Notes: generated from the sequence alone by a model not told the origin. 64,000 nucleotides of DNA from Dipylidium caninum (GCA_017562135.1 QEYB01000282.1:248001-312000), one strand, 5' to 3'. Counted from the first letter of the stretch, positions 1-14,350 are shown. Made by a program: numbers and translations.

Positions 1-3000
1 AGTTGACAGCCAGCACATACTGGATTTTTTTATCTCAAACCCAAATCCTGTAGCAGTAAGTACAGTTTAGTGTGCGTTTTTCTGTTTTCTACAAGATTTC
101 CTGGCACAAAAGAAACCACAATAGTAGCTACTGTTTTTAACTTAGTTCCTCTTACTTTTCATTTTACTCTAGAAAGTCGATCACCCACGCACCCCCTTAA
201 GTGTCTCATTGTCCTGCTATCACATTGTTTTTTTGTAATTTAGGCAGATCGTTGTCATCACCCCGTTGCCATGTCGCTGTGCTTTAAATTAGGGGCTGTC
301 ACTTTGTATCATACACCTGAGTGTAACTGAAGGCCATCACAACGTGATAAAGGACGTGTTACTATGTTTCCGCAATTCCGACTAAAATAAAAAGGTTAAT
401 ATACTTTATTGACGCAAGGCTGGTAACCAGCGTGCATCCATTAAGGCTTGGGGAGTTAGCACACTCGTTTCCCTAATGTGCATATTACCCCAAATGTTTG
501 CATCACTCGGTAATTGGAGCTTTTAGGTGGAGATTCAACGATTACGTGTGGACAGGCCTGCAGGAAGCCAGTGTGTGAATCTTGCTCGTATTCACCAAAA
601 AGCGGGCCTCTTTTGTCATCAAGAACACCTCCATTCTGAGGTTGAGATCAACTCAGTGTCGGTGCATAATTGTAACTCTGATTCGGTGAGCTAAAGCAAA
701 CGCAAATACGTATTTTTTATTAACTGCCAATATTTTGGTTTTGGTTTCATTTGACTACTAATGTGTACATCAGAACTAGCCTCACGACTTTGTCAGGTTC
801 GTTGGTGTCTCTTACGAGTTTATTGTTTTCTCTCCCTTCCTATCATCCATTTCCTCTGGCGAGTGTGGTCGTCAAGCTAATCGAAAGCCTCTTTTACCTT
901 GAGATCTTACTTTGAGCTCCTATCTTTAAGCTTGTGATATCTATCTGCCTAGTTAAGTAGATTCACGATATTATTACTTAAATGATGCGCCTCAAAGGTA
1001 ATGACGCATACCTCATTAAGTTGGATTGTTGCTTTCAACCACATTGAGTAAAGGGATGTTCTCTCCAATTTGTTTTGTGTGGTAATGCGGCCGATTTTTC
1101 TCAGGTGTACAGGATGGTTGAAAAAATTTTTCTTTTATCGTACCAAATTACGCGTTCCATTTTTTATCGAAGTTGTCACGCGCATATACGTTTTAATTTA
1201 TAATAAGGTTAATAGCGCAACTCGTCTCAGCATTGTATGACAAGGTGAATAGTTATGGCGTCCCCCCTTTCCTTCCCCTCTGGTATTGACAATTTTTGCA
1301 TTTTGTCACCCTGGTTCCACGCGATAATATTTAGCTGGGGAACCGTTTTTCTTTTTATAAAAGGTAGAAACGATTCTGTTTTGCTTTCTTGCGTTGATTT
1401 CTGTACCTCACCCTCCTTTGGCACTTGACACCATTTAGGGCGGTTAAGTCGCGTTATCTTATGGGAGAATCTCGGGTTTATGTTTCGCATATTTTCATTC
1501 ATTGCATTCTTTTTCTTTCAGTTGACACTTCAACCCTCTCATTGGATTCATTTTTCAGTTAATGCCATACTACCGAAAGTTAATTCTTCTGTTCAATGGA
1601 CTTTAACAGTTGAAACAAATTTTGTGGTGAGTCCTTCGTAGCCTCTTATTTGCAGTTTTAATTTTTGTTTTTACTAGTATTTCCGTGTAGTCTACCCGAC
1701 ATTTCCTTTTTATCCAGCCTACTTCTAAGCTTCTGAGGTTTCTTATCTCCGTTGGGGCATTGACAATGCAACCTTCCGTCCTCGACTTGGGTTTGCTTTT
1801 TCCGGTAATGACTAGACCCACTTTACTTAACTGAATAATTATTTTGCGTTTTTGTTATGAAATAGGGCACTGCTTCTGATCTCCATAGTAGGTCTAAATT
1901 TTGGGCCAAGTGCCTTGAGAGTAAATATTGTTGAGGTCTTGGTAATTACCTTTGATTACCTCTCCACTGAAGTAAAAGAGCTTATTTTAATTTTTGATTG
2001 TCTGTAAAATCTAATAATGCACCTGAATTAATACATATTATGGAGATGAAGCATTTAACCAAGTGTCATTTTGTATTTTGTAGGGTAAACAAACCTCACG
2101 GGGTCTCGTAGTACACAATAGCCTACTTAAGTCGATCGATTTGACTTCGGTTAACCTTCGATTCATTGGTCGTGTGCCGAACCTTAGAGTTGACCTTCTA
2201 GGTTCGACTGAAATCGCATCAGTTAGGGTTGAGTCCCGGCGGACCACCTTGATTGGTTTAGTATCTTTCGACTCTTCTAGAGGGTGCAGAGATGTTCTTG
2301 CAGTGAATACAGCATCGACTGATGATAGCGATACTCTACTATGCTATACCGGATTTGAACTTGGTAGTCCTAAAGGTATGAACTCAATTTTTTTCCTTAC
2401 TTGAGATTTTTTAATTTGGTAACTTATTCGAAGTACTCAAGTGGAATCGTAACATTCAACTTCATCTAGCCTCCTTTGTCTCTATCAGCATTCAACATAT
2501 CCCGGAGGCATACCTTGCTTAGGTGAATCAAAAAGTATTAAAGCGTGGTTTACTTTCTCGATGCTGATTAAAAGTGTGTAGATAATGGTTCTGATGGAGT
2601 TATATCTCCTTAAATTCTATGACAACATACGCGTTGAGTAGCCATTTTGTTGGTGTTTGAGAAAATGTAATCCAAGAACTGCTAATGGAAAGACGAGTAG
2701 ATTGACCTTTAAAATTGTTTACCTGTCGATGGTCACTATAATTAAGGCATTATACCTAAATTTCGCCTCCCTATAAAGAATTGGCTTTAGTGCGATTTAT
2801 ACTTTCTTCGTTTCTTGCTATTATGATAGACGGTATTCGTGATGAAGCGGACTACACGTTTTACTTTTTTATAGGTTGTGTTAGACTTTAAACGTATTTA
2901 TGCTGTTGTAGTTTTATGTTGGTGCGCCACCAAAATCAGAAGTTCTGGTTTTATTTGGACAAGTAATCTTTCTCAATTCAATTGTTTCTTTATTTATCTA

Positions 3001-6000
3001 TAAAATTTGTAAGTATTGCTATTAAATCAGAATGGCACCAAAAAAGTTGATAAAAATTAGCGATGTCCTTGATTTTGTAAATAGTAGTTTAACGTTGACA
3101 AAATACGCAATTTACAATGGCTTGGCGATGTATCTTTAAAAAAATTACCCTTTAATTATCTACTTTTTCATCCGACATCTCTTTTCCTTCTTTGCTCCTC
3201 CTTTATTACCTTGCAAAGGTGGTTTTACTACACTGTCTTTTCACTCAAACTCCGTAATGATCACTCAAAGGTTAGTGTGCAATCTACTAATAGGACATTC
3301 CTACATACTTTCGTATTTTAAGTCGCTGTTTTTTTCTCACCGACAGCAAACAGATGATTTCGAAATTTGGAGCCGGGTACCACTTCCGATTTTAGATGTA
3401 CAATTTGGTGAATTTAAGGGTGGAATTTTACCCGGTATTTGTGTTATCTGAGGAAATTGCAATTAATTCCATTCGTGAAATATGAAACGTCCACCAACAT
3501 GAGTAGTGGTTTAATTTAACAATAAATTACTTAATATGCTTCTACTTCTATGTCGTCAACCTATGGCTGGCTCTATAAGCATCCATTTTTTGTTCTGTGC
3601 TAGAAGAACTTGGTTTATACTTGCGCTTTTTTCATTAGAGCCGTTATCGCTCCTCAGTCATTTTTATTTTATTAGGAGGACACTGGTTGGCGACCAACTT
3701 CTTTCCTTTCTCAAGGAATGAAGGATTATTACATGCGAATAGATCATCAACCTCAAATTCCACCATTGCCTTTCTTCCCGGCCTACGGTTCTCGGCCACC
3801 ATCTTCACTCAACTACAGAATGCTTGGCGCTCTTTGTTGCGTCATATCCATGATATCACACTGGGTGTTGTTCCATCTAATACCGAATCCGTGGAGGCGT
3901 GCCAGGTGGATGGACGTCTTTCATTTCAGTCCCACGGCAGCGAAGTTCCCTCCATTGGTCACTTTGTAGCCCACTTCGTATGGCCTCGCATTTTGAACGA
4001 AGAAGCCTTGGCTGAGCAATTGAATACTAAATCTTCCATTGCTTCAGTGTGTAACTTGGACTTTCGGTTCGGTAATACGGAGGGCCTAGCTCAACTGCGG
4101 ATCCCGAATTTTGCTACCGAGTCGGTGACGTGCCGAATAATCCTTACTAATCCCACCCAAAAACCCCTCTTCATTCAACCCATTCTGCTAGATGACCTCA
4201 TCCCAGCGGTCATGAATTATACGGAGATGGTGGAACAAATGCCTCTACTTTCAGAAGAGTTATTTCGTGCCGCTCATGTGCCGCAAGATTTGGCTAGATT
4301 TCCAAGGGTATGTTAATGAGTGGTTATTTCGGTGGAGCTTTTGAGGATTATTAAGGAAAAATATCCCTTTCATAGCATATAATGACTGTCAGGTTATAGA
4401 GATGATAACACTTGTGGATGTTTTAAAATGTGTACTTAAATGTATGCATGTGCCTTTTTACTTGGAACTTTATCCCGAATCCCTATTATAATCATTCTTT
4501 CCCCCTGGTTATGAGTATTTCACCTGCTCTTTTGAGACCAAAAGTAGGGTGTTGCGGTGAGGTTTCATCACCAAAGTTCAATTATCGATATCTTCAAATG
4601 ATTATTGTAGCGGGGATAGAGATGATTTGGAGAATAAATTCCAACCTATACCGTGTTTATGTTCTGCTTGCTAATTGCTATGGAGGTATATCGTTTTCTT
4701 AACGTTAGACGTCCTGAATTCCTTGGTTTAGATTAAGTCTGCCCCACCTTCACAAGCTGCACTCAAATTCTTTCTGGTAAACTAACAGTGCTTGTCAACG
4801 TGGGTAATCTCAATGTTACTGTAATGGTCATAGCATTGTCATTTCCCTTGATATTATAGCACCCCTCTCAGAGAACTGGCCGATTTACTTCCCGAGTGGA
4901 TGCATCTTCATTTGTTGATGGTTCAGTGGTTGCTCTCCGTTCTCTTCTTCATGATCACAATCTTCAAAGTGCTGTTCTCCCTACCTGCTGTCCTGTCTAT
5001 GTCCTTCCACCAAAGGGAGGTGAAGTACTCTACTCAATCACTTTTAAACCTGGTGCATTCCATGAAGCAGCCATTGAAAATTATCTTCAAAAATTCGATA
5101 CCTCCCTGCTCCTGCTTCGTAACAATCTCACATCTCTTGAAAAGGTGCTTCTTCGTGCGGTCACACAAAGTGCGATAATAAGCATTCGTAGTGGCCTCAT
5201 GTCTACTAATTCCGTGTCCTTCCAAGCCTCAAAGGAAGAGAGTCGTAGTTTTACCACTTTTCCCACCGCCGCGGGTCTGGGCGTTGACGCAGTGGCCACC
5301 TTTAATCCCTCGTTAGCTAGCTCACTTTGTGAGAATACCCTAGTGTCGAAGACTGTGGACGTAGCACGATATGATCTGCGCTCGGAGAGTGGAGAAATCC
5401 TATGTCCAGATGCGGTGTCAAGTGAGACAAATCATTCGTTGTGTCGCGTGCCAGTGGCTATGTTGAACTCTTCCCTACCTGGAGAGAGTACTTTCTCATT
5501 CGTATTTCATGAGGGACACCTCAGATCACTTTGTAAGTTAAATTTCTCATGTGGACTCTCTTTGCTCAATTAGCTGTAGTCTTCAACTGAAAATGGCTTT
5601 GTCATTTCTTGCATTGGAACTCTATTTACCCCTGAGTTTGAAGGTATAATCTTTTACTGATTCGACATTAAACACCATATGTTTTGAAATATCTGTGTGA
5701 AGCCATCTTACGCATTTACGTGAGCCTTCTAGCCGTATTTTCTATTGTCCCTTAACGTCCGGCATTGTAATCCCTTTCAGAAACTGAATTGCTAATTTTT
5801 AGATATACAAATGAATGAGCAAGGGATTATTTGATCCGAGTCCAAATAACAGCCTTAAATAAGCCCGTATATAACGACCTACACGTGTTTACCGGAAATA
5901 CTGGCACTGGAATCTGGTACCCAATCGTTACTGTGATGTAGAAAAATGTAACATAATACGGCATGTAAAATGAAGTCCAGCCTCGCCGTCATCCGTTAGG

Positions 6001-9000
6001 TTGCATTATCTTAGAAGATGTTGCGATGTCTATAAATTTGGATGTTCTCGTGCTCTTTTTTATTGCCCCAGTCGTTATTTTTCCACCCCCATGATGTCTC
6101 ATGGCAAGGAGGAAACATCCAGTTATAGCGACTTCATTTCCGTCGTGTTTTATTTATTTCTTGTCCCACTCCACCACTAATGCCATATATCTGCTTTGTA
6201 GGTGCTGATGGCGCGATCCATCCACGTCCATCCATTACTCGCCTCCTGGATGGTCTGAAATCCTTGTTTTCCTTCAACTCAATTCATTATTCTGCGAACT
6301 CTCAGCCATCGGTCCCCCTTAATGCAGATAGCCCCATTTTTACCCAATCCCTTAAATTAGCATGGACTTTGAATGAAGACGAGACGCCAAATTTTTCCTC
6401 TGAATTCATCTCCGGCCTCGTGCTCTCTCGTCGTATTGCCCTCCTTAATATGGGTTCTCTCTCTGTTTGGATTATTGGAGTGGGGTTCAAACAGCCTGGG
6501 AGTTCTCACAACACTTGGGCACGTTGCTACCTTTACCTCCACGGTTTTTCCATATCACTTTGTGATCCCGATAGTGCGGAAGCGCCGACTCGTAGTGATC
6601 ACAAGACTGCGGATGGAGCACTGCGTGAGTTCGAGCTAAAACCGGGTGAACAACGATGGTTGGAGGTGTTGTATTCCCCAGACTTTCTCCATACCGAGAT
6701 TATTGTAGAACTCTGTGTATTTGCATCTTTGCGTGCATCCACTTCCGGAAGGTCTATGTGGTTAAGCAAACGAATGTCGGAGATGGAGCCGCTGGTCGGG
6801 ACTTCCAAAAGTTCCTCCTCCATCTGCAACACTACCACCATTGACGAGTGTTCAATCTTTCAATTGGACTCCATTAGATTCACTGCAAAAGTCTCGTCTT
6901 CGTTGGCCAGATTGTGTCACCGCTCGCTCACGCGACCCCCATTTGAGGATAATTTATGGTACGAAAAATTATCACTTTGCTGGGTATTTATTATATATTA
7001 TTAATCCCGCTTCATTTTGCCTGGGCTTAACGTGAAGGCAATGCCGTCAACCTTTCCTCCGTTATTTGCGTTCCCATATCTATGCATGTGTCCCATTATT
7101 CGTCTAGAAAGTAGCCTCTTTTTACTTCACTTGGCTGCCTATACTTGTAAATGTGCACCCGCCTAACAATAAACCCCTCCCCGTTATGCTTTGTCGTGAT
7201 ATTCCCATGTAGCACCACCTTGTTATTAACTTCGTGTGCACTAGTGAGCACAATTAGGTGCTCAGTCAAAGTTGATATGCGTTTAACCTTAAAATCCTTT
7301 TTCATTCTCTAGGTCCTTCCTCTTGTTTATATTCGCCTCCAACTTAGCTGGAATCTTCGTGGCAGCATCTTTTGACGCTATCCGTCTCCTTTCCCTCTAC
7401 GATAACTGTAGACAAGCAGTTGCACCAACTCGCAGTGTTACAAACACGAATATGGATCAGGATCCACATCCGTTTTCTCAGCTCTTCCACCTCAATTTCA
7501 ACCTTCCAATCTTTGGTCAGGATCAACAGCAGCGTAAAAATTCCCCGTACTCGAATATCTGCGTAGTGGCAAACAATTCCCAACCTCCGTCTTTACCTTT
7601 TGATGACATCTGCCGACGCCGGATCCATCGATCGTCGATGTCTGAAATTGCGAATCGTCAACAGGGAGGGCGATACTCGACTTTTGGGACTGTCTGCTAT
7701 CTTTCAAAGTCACTGATGTGCGGTTTACGAGGGATTGTTTTTTGTGTGGGCAGGCTCACCTATTGGTCAGTGAAGCGAAGTCTCGTCATGTTAGGCAAGG
7801 GTTGCAGTGTTCTCTTCTCTCTCCGAGGTCGAACCATAGATATGGAACGACCCAACCGAACTGTTTCGAAGAAGAACACCAAATCTCTTATGGAAGCTCC
7901 ATTTATTCGTACTCAGCAACAAAATCAGGGGGCAAAAGGGGAGAAAATTGAGTCCAATGATCTTACCCCCTGTACTCGCAAGTCCTCCGATGAAGCTAGA
8001 CGGGTAAGTGTTTTCTCTCCCTCACTTAGTGTCTACGACATCTGCCAACGTCTGTCAATTTTTGACAGCTATCATCAGCAGTTATTTGGCTTCTGGTCGT
8101 TTTATTTTTGAAGGCTATAAAACACTCCTCCTCACTCAGAGTACCCTGGTCGACTTTATCGTCATTATCGTCAACTAGCACTCAAACAAGCGGTGATGGT
8201 GCCGGGTAAGTAGTTCACGCTATCTGGTGGATGCTCTTTTTATGTTTATTTTGTTGTGATAGTTTATTGCATTATATGTTGAAATTACTTTGTACAATTT
8301 CATATTCTGCCTTTTCAACCTTGACGAAAAGGACATATCGTAAGCGACACTTCGTACCATGCAATAAACTCCGTTCTCTCTCCTTTTTCTCTGTCAAAAG
8401 GAGTGAGGAATACATCGATAGTCATACGCTGTAACCAGTAGTAATTGTAGATTGCATTTTTTCCTATAACCCACTCCAAGGGCTTAACGCCATAGCTGGT
8501 CCTTGACCAATTTTTTGACATTTATCGAAAATCGCTTTTTCTACCCATTAGCGCTACAACTTTGACTAACCGGTCAACTTGCGAGGGCTACTTAAAGTTT
8601 CGTGGGAGTGCCAAGTGTGATTCCGTAAGTTTGCGACCTGGAAAACCTCAAGCGTCACCGAAATTGACTACAGTCCTCAAGAAGCGGACTATTCTTACCT
8701 CCCCTATCAATTCTATCAAAAATACGACACCTTCCAGTCCCAAAATGCACTCAGTCAAGTCAGGAGGAGCATCAGGCACCCTATCTTTGTCTATGCAGCC
8801 CTCTCCATCTCCTCTTTCAATGGAGCCGATCGATATGGAATCTGCTACTATCGGAGTTAAAAAAACCAAACAATCCGCTTCTAAAGCGGTCCGTGATGTC
8901 CACCTCTTACCATCACAATCTCAGGGATCTCTTACGTTATCTGGCCCTCGATATAGCTCCTTTAGGGAAAATTCTGTGTAAGTAACCACTCGGAACTCAG

Positions 9001-12000
9001 CGTCATTGCATTTACTGTTGACTCGAAAGACATTATCACCATTTCCTTTGTTTCTTTTTAGCCTCAAGCAAAAGTCGCCATCGGCAATTACTAGTGATTC
9101 TACCACTTGCGAAATTCCAGGTACTTTCTTGTCCTACATTTTCCAACAAAATCTGCTTGATATGGGTTTTGTACTGTTGATAAGCCCTATCCTTGTTTAT
9201 GATGATTGCTAAATTTGGTCACTTGCTTAACTACCTTGCGATCCTATCGTGCCGTCTTAACTACGATAAACATGAGACGAAATTCATAACAGCAGCAAGA
9301 GAAAGTTCAAGAGACAGAGTCGACAACTTCTCCGATGTTATAATTCCTAAATACTTCGGTGCAGTTCGTTCAATCGGCTTTGGGAAGTGGGGACTTTCTC
9401 GGTTGTGCATCGCGTCTGATCTGAGAGGTGTTTTTCTAGAACCTACTATTTCTCACACTGGGTGTATCCTTTGTTGATTGCTTTTGTGCGAATTAATTTA
9501 GTGGTTAATGGTGTTACATGTATTCTTTATTCCATTATTATTTGAACTAACATCCAAGGTCATCTATAACTATAATGGGTACATTTTTGTTAAAATGGGG
9601 GATTTTTTCTTTCTTTCCAGTTACGTTGTATGTTTTTAACTATTGTTTGTGCTTGTTTGGTACATGAGTACTACCAGGAAATTGGGAAAAGGCATTAACA
9701 CAAGGTTATAGGGAACACGCGTCACATGTCTGTGCCCTTCAGGGTCAAATAAGAGAATCGTGTTATAAAATATGCTGAAATGACTGGCAAGCCGAGAAAT
9801 TCCAGTGTAATTAAAGGTGGCAAAATAAAATGACCTTAAAACGTCGAACATTATTTGATAGTATTATTGAGTGGGAATTCAAGTGATCTTTGAGGGTCGA
9901 AAGAAATAATTGAAGGTAATCCGTGTAAAGTTTTTCTTTCCACATGCGTGACACCTTTAAACTAAGCCGAGAGTTTTGAACACGATATTTGGTAACATCG
10001 GATTCAGATTTGCGTATGTAAGTCATGTATTTAAGTTTTATATCTGCAAAGACCGCGTGAACGTTGAATTTATGACTTTACAGCACAAAGAAAGAAACTT
10101 ATCAAGACGTCAGCGTCAATTAAACGCCCTTGCACCCTCACTACTGCAGTCGCAAACCCGCTTCCGCATAGGCAGGCACGTAAATTATCAACACCCACAG
10201 ATCTAGGCACTCCGGACCAATGGCGACAACCGCTGTCAAGTGCCGCTTCTAATCCTGAAGATGAGAGAGGCGTCTGTGGAACGGTCAGTCAGTCAGTGCC
10301 TCCAACATCTGTATGGACAGGTGCATCTAGAGCGGAGGCCACTGCTGTTCCTTTTGCAGCGCAAAGGTTTCTAGGTGACTTAGAATTTCCTCCACTGGGT
10401 TCAACTATCAAGCAACGTTCAGCCAAGGGGACCTCAATTGTGGATGATGGTATGTTTACCTCTCAATATTCCTTTGCGGTAGACGTATTATGCACTTACT
10501 GATAGGTGGTTAGGCCTGTTTTTTTTTGTCTTTTCTATTCCCTCTGGCTTAAGCGTTTCTCTGAATCTGTTTTTTTTAATTCATGATGTTTTGTTTGAAG
10601 CCTATTGCTCTAGAAATGTATTTTTTAGCCAATGAATTTGAATCATGTTAGAAATTCGTCTTTCTTGATGGTATTTCTGATTCTCTCTGTTATCCTTTAC
10701 GTACAGTGAGGATTGTGATATCCTTGAGTATATTCGTCAATTATGACCCTCTTAGGTGTTCTTTCTCACTCCTGCTCAGGTTTTATTTGAGAAATGTGCA
10801 GATAATTTGGGTGTCTGTGTGTGTCATGCATATTATTCTTAGCGCGTTGGAGTTGTTTGGATCGCGAACTAGTTTTAATCAGTTTTTCTTTGGTATCCTT
10901 TTGATCAGTAAATCTTTTTAATGCAATTTTTTATCCTTGGCCGATCATTTTCCGTAATAAGTATTAACTCAGGGGGGACAGCCGAGTCGAGGTCAAAATC
11001 AACAACCTCCTCACACTTGTGGACAATGTTTATTGGGCTTCTCTCCGCAGTGCATTTTAATCAGTTGAAGTTGTTAATCTCCTCTTTCGTCATTACTTTA
11101 ACAATCTACAGCTCTAGCGGCAGTACAAAGAAAGATTTCACGTGTGTAAATGTTTTGTTTTTTCTTCATATCTGTTTACTCCATTGGTGCCGACCCTTAA
11201 CCCTTTTGCGCTGTTTTTAGTGTGCACATCTGAAGTCGTACAAGATGACTTTGGTATGAACGTGTAGCGCAAATTCCTTTGCTGGTTCTGTTAATTCTTC
11301 TGCGCTGTGAACATTACCATCATTATTTTGCCCTCACTCCTCCCTCGATAACTTTCAGTATATCTTTATGCCCCGTTGTCATTACTCTTGGTAAATGTGA
11401 GTTCTATGATTGACGGCTTTTATCTATTTTGCTCTTTCATTCCATTCATTTCGTTGGTTGTTAGAACTTAAGACAACAGAATCTCAAGTAACACAAATAA
11501 CAAGGACAGCTTCGATCAACACTACTTCAACTGCTGCTCCTATCGAACCGTTGTTTTGTATGTGTAAACCCTGTTGGTGTTTGAGCTTATTGTGCCTCAT
11601 AAGGCCTTATTTACTACACTCCCATTATCCGTTTTATTTGTTATCTTCAATTAGCACCGTCGATGATTATCACATTACCTCGCAGACCTCTGGTTACACC
11701 AAGCTTCACATCGTGTCGTATGTTCTCTTGAGTCGTATGAGTATTCTTGAATCGGTTTTTTTCTCCCTTACGCATCATATCTTCGGGCGTAATTATAACA
11801 GCATGAGACTGTGTACTTTGATCTCGAGCAAGTATTAGTTTGAATCAATAAGTTCGGTTAGATAGCTTTTTCTCGCGAACACCGACTTCTCCCAGAAAGT
11901 AGTACGATGCGCGTTTAACTAGAACTCAGACATTTTAGCCCTCTTTGGACTTAACATGCAAGTAATGAGGTCGGCCTTTCCACTGTTATTTCGTTTGCAC

Positions 12001-14301
12001 ATCTATGCATTTCTCTCATTGTTCATTTGGTCGCCCTTACTTGAGTAGTAAATGTGCACCCGCCTATCACGTTGATATCCATCCTCGTTATGGTTTGATG
12101 TCACCGTGTGTCGACTCATGTTAAAAGTTTTTTATGGTCTTGGTAAAGCATTAGGCATCTTTGTATTGAGTGGGGAGGAATCGTCGGAAGTCCAATTTCA
12201 TCAATTGACGTCATATACGTTAATAAACCCTCTGATTGGACATTCTACCTGCTACTTAAATTCTTGCCCGGGTATGCGTTGGGTGCAAATCGACACTTAG
12301 TTGAACCGGTGGCGTATTATGCCTCGCATTTGAGGTTTTCTGTATCTCTAAATAATGGTTGATGTTAATTTTATCTCTTCGTTGAGTGGACGCTTACTCA
12401 TACTATTTTTCACTCGAATGCAAAGCTGTTACTTGTTATTTTTACTAATGCTGGTTCTCATTTTGTACATGTTTGTTTGTTTGTTCGTTACTGTGTCGTT
12501 CACTACTTTAAATTAAATGCATTAATACATATCTATAGAACGTTGTCCAATATGCACCGTTCCACGGTACTCTGCCATCGAATTTCTCCCATCGCCCTGT
12601 GCGTAAGACACTAATGTGAATATGCTTACTGTCTTGCCCATAATCATTTTTCCTTTCCTACTCCCCTTGGGGGCTAGACATGTCTACACCCATTAAAATG
12701 ACTGGATCCTCCTCTGTCCCTAACCATCTGGCTATCCGTACGTCTAACTGTGTTCACCATGCTAGCTGTTTTTCTAATTACTACGGATGTAATGACTGAA
12801 TTTCATTTATCTTCTCAACCCTTCTCATCTTTTATTCTTTCCCCCGTTAGAGTCGTCTCCGATTTTTCTCAATATATGTCCCTATCTCTTACCCCGTCTT
12901 ACGTCTACTCGTATGTATACGTTGTTTGGTGAACGCCTACTTATCCTTTCTCCACTTTTCTGACTCGCGTTATATACGTTTCCCATGTTATTGTTTTGTT
13001 CTTCTGTTCACGTTTTGGGTTCCTAAGTAGTAGTGCTCGCTACGAGTTTATATTGAGTTCTTTCATAAACGGTGGACAAACTTCTATTTTCCTTAGGCTT
13101 GTCCAAATTGGTGGTGGAGAATTCTGCCGAGTTCAATCGCCAGATCCGCTACTTGCCACCAAACAGTTTTCGTTTCCGCGCTGCCACTAAGTGGAATGAT
13201 GCTACACAAATGCATCGCCAATGCACCTTTCTGCCACGGTCTTGTTCTCCCCACACCCAGTCCTCCCTTCTACCAACTCCACGGGGACAATTTACTACAC
13301 CGATAGCAAATCTTCGTCCTCCTTGTCTTTACAATCCATCCTTTCCAATGACTACTGCTATCTATCCTTCCTCTTATCCTATTACTTCTGCCTTCACCTC
13401 TACGGATTACACCGGCCGTGGCTGCATGCATCACCAGTATATTCCACACGCATCGTTTTTCGGTCCTGGTGGCAATGGCAACGGTGTCTACTGTACAGAC
13501 AACGCGGAACATCGACGTCGACGTTCTTCAACAGGCCAACTTCCCACCTCATCAGAGAAACACGGGATGGTTAAAATGGAGTCTACTTTAACTGGGGAGA
13601 ATCAGGAATTGGCCAATACCATAAACTTCTCTTGCCATAAATCTGCCGCAGATTTGACCTTAATCTTGCCCAAAATGAGTACAGATGTGTCTATGGCGGG
13701 ATTTGAGGGCGAGCCCTACTCACCAGAGTGGCTGAATGCTTTCGGTGCGCCGTCACCGCAATCTCATACCATAGTGAATGGGTCTGCTGTTCGTGGGACT
13801 GGAGCACCTCTTTGTGAATTAGAGCAGCTTACAGCGGCACGACGTCAGCGGATGCTGATACACGAACAGCGCCAACAAATGCGTTCCGAAGAAGCCAGTT
13901 TCGGATTTGTCAGTGACACACCCATAATTGACTGCGAAGACTTCGCGACCTCTGGTCTTTTTAACAGTTTATCTGCGTTGGACTGTTACATAGATGATAC
14001 CTTCTCGCAAAATGAGAAGTGCAATGTTGCTTTCGACAAGACTGTGGGTGGACAGTTGGGAAATGCAAGAGTTTCGTCAACACGAGACAAATCGCACGAC
14101 CGATCGAAGCATTCACTGGCACTTCATGATGCCTTAGGGATGTCTCAGAAAACATGGCTACCTGCATTTCTGCCCTGGCGAAGTAGATTCCCCGTGGAAG
14201 ACTCGGTTGGCGATTCAGAAATATCCGAGTCAGCATTCTCTTTTCTGCCTTACCAAGCAGCCATTCCTGGACCAATCATACACGAAGTCGGTTTTCAGTA
14301 G
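1..14301 (+). CDS. TMEM131: TMEM131-like transmembrane protein, C-terminal part (5' end outside window)
   Basis: TMEM131 family proteins are ER/Golgi membrane proteins that bind procollagen through a PapD-like domain and recruit TRAPP through the cytoplasmic tail. The N-terminal PapD-like domain lies outside the window. Exons I place: 1-55, 527-685, 1522-1626, 1866-1920, 2084-2375, 3676-4307, 4872-5532, 6202-6958, 7313-8003, 8114-8205, 8552-8977, 9062-9120, 10084-10449, 11465-11557 and 13097-14301, about 1880 residues. All joins are phase-consistent except 1626/1866. Family landmarks are FVWPRILNEE (cf. LSWPSIL in human), LLLLRNNLTSLEKVLLRA (cf. LIIVRNNLTVMDAVMVQG) and an Ig-like block on 6202-6958. 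A single membrane helix (SFLLFIFASNLAGIFVAASF) opens the exon at 7313. A long Ser/Thr-rich cytoplasmic tail follows, ending at TAG 14299-14301. AATAAA lies at 14345-14350. The family call is sure; small exon boundaries are less so. Confidence 0.88.
2376..3675 (+). other. TMEM131 intron, AT-rich
   Basis: The donor is AAG|GTATGA at 2376 and the acceptor is ATTAG at 3675, joining codons in phase 1. No exon, RNA gene or recognisable repeat was seen inside. Confidence 0.75.
7010..7200 (+). repeat. Intronic repeat B, copy 1
   Basis: This segment of the TMEM131 intron 6959-7312 resembles 11930-12105 in a later intron of the same gene, in the same orientation. Shared blocks include ATCTATGCAT followed by CCCATTATTC/CTCATTGTTC, then TAAATGTGCACCCGCCTA, then CCCGTTATGCTTTG/CTCGTTATGGTTTG. 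The copies are clearly diverged. No ORF, terminal repeats or target-site duplication could be seen, so the element type is unknown. Confidence 0.7.
9121..10083 (+). other. TMEM131 intron
   Basis: The donor GTACTT follows the exon ending at 9120, and the acceptor TTTACAG ends at 10083; the join is in phase 1. The inside is AT-rich and I see no further exon in it. Confidence 0.65.
11558..13096 (+). other. TMEM131 last intron
   Basis: The donor GTATGT at 11558 and acceptor TTCCTTAG at 13096 join a TGC codon in phase 1. Apart from repeat B copy 2 (11930-12105) I see nothing distinctive. Short open frames here lack exon signals and any family resemblance. Confidence 0.7.
11930..12105 (+). repeat. 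Intronic repeat B, copy 2
   Basis: Second diverged copy of the segment at 7010-7200, inside the 1.5-kb TMEM131 intron 11558-13096. The best preserved part is TAAATGTGCACCCGCCTA near 12050-12067. It could be a fragment of a genome-wide interspersed repeat or a local duplication between introns. Confidence 0.7.
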
Positions 14302-14344
14302 CCCTAGGATGTGGTTAGCCGGCTAGATATTTCCACTATCTTAA

Positions 14345-14350
14345 AATAAA
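14345..14350 (+). terminator. Candidate TMEM131 poly(A) signal
   Basis: A consensus AATAAA lies 44 nt after the TMEM131 stop codon. A second AATAAA is at 14581-14586. Both fall between the convergent TMEM131 and CCDC124 coding ends, so the two 3' UTRs may overlap on opposite strands. Confidence 0.5.
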
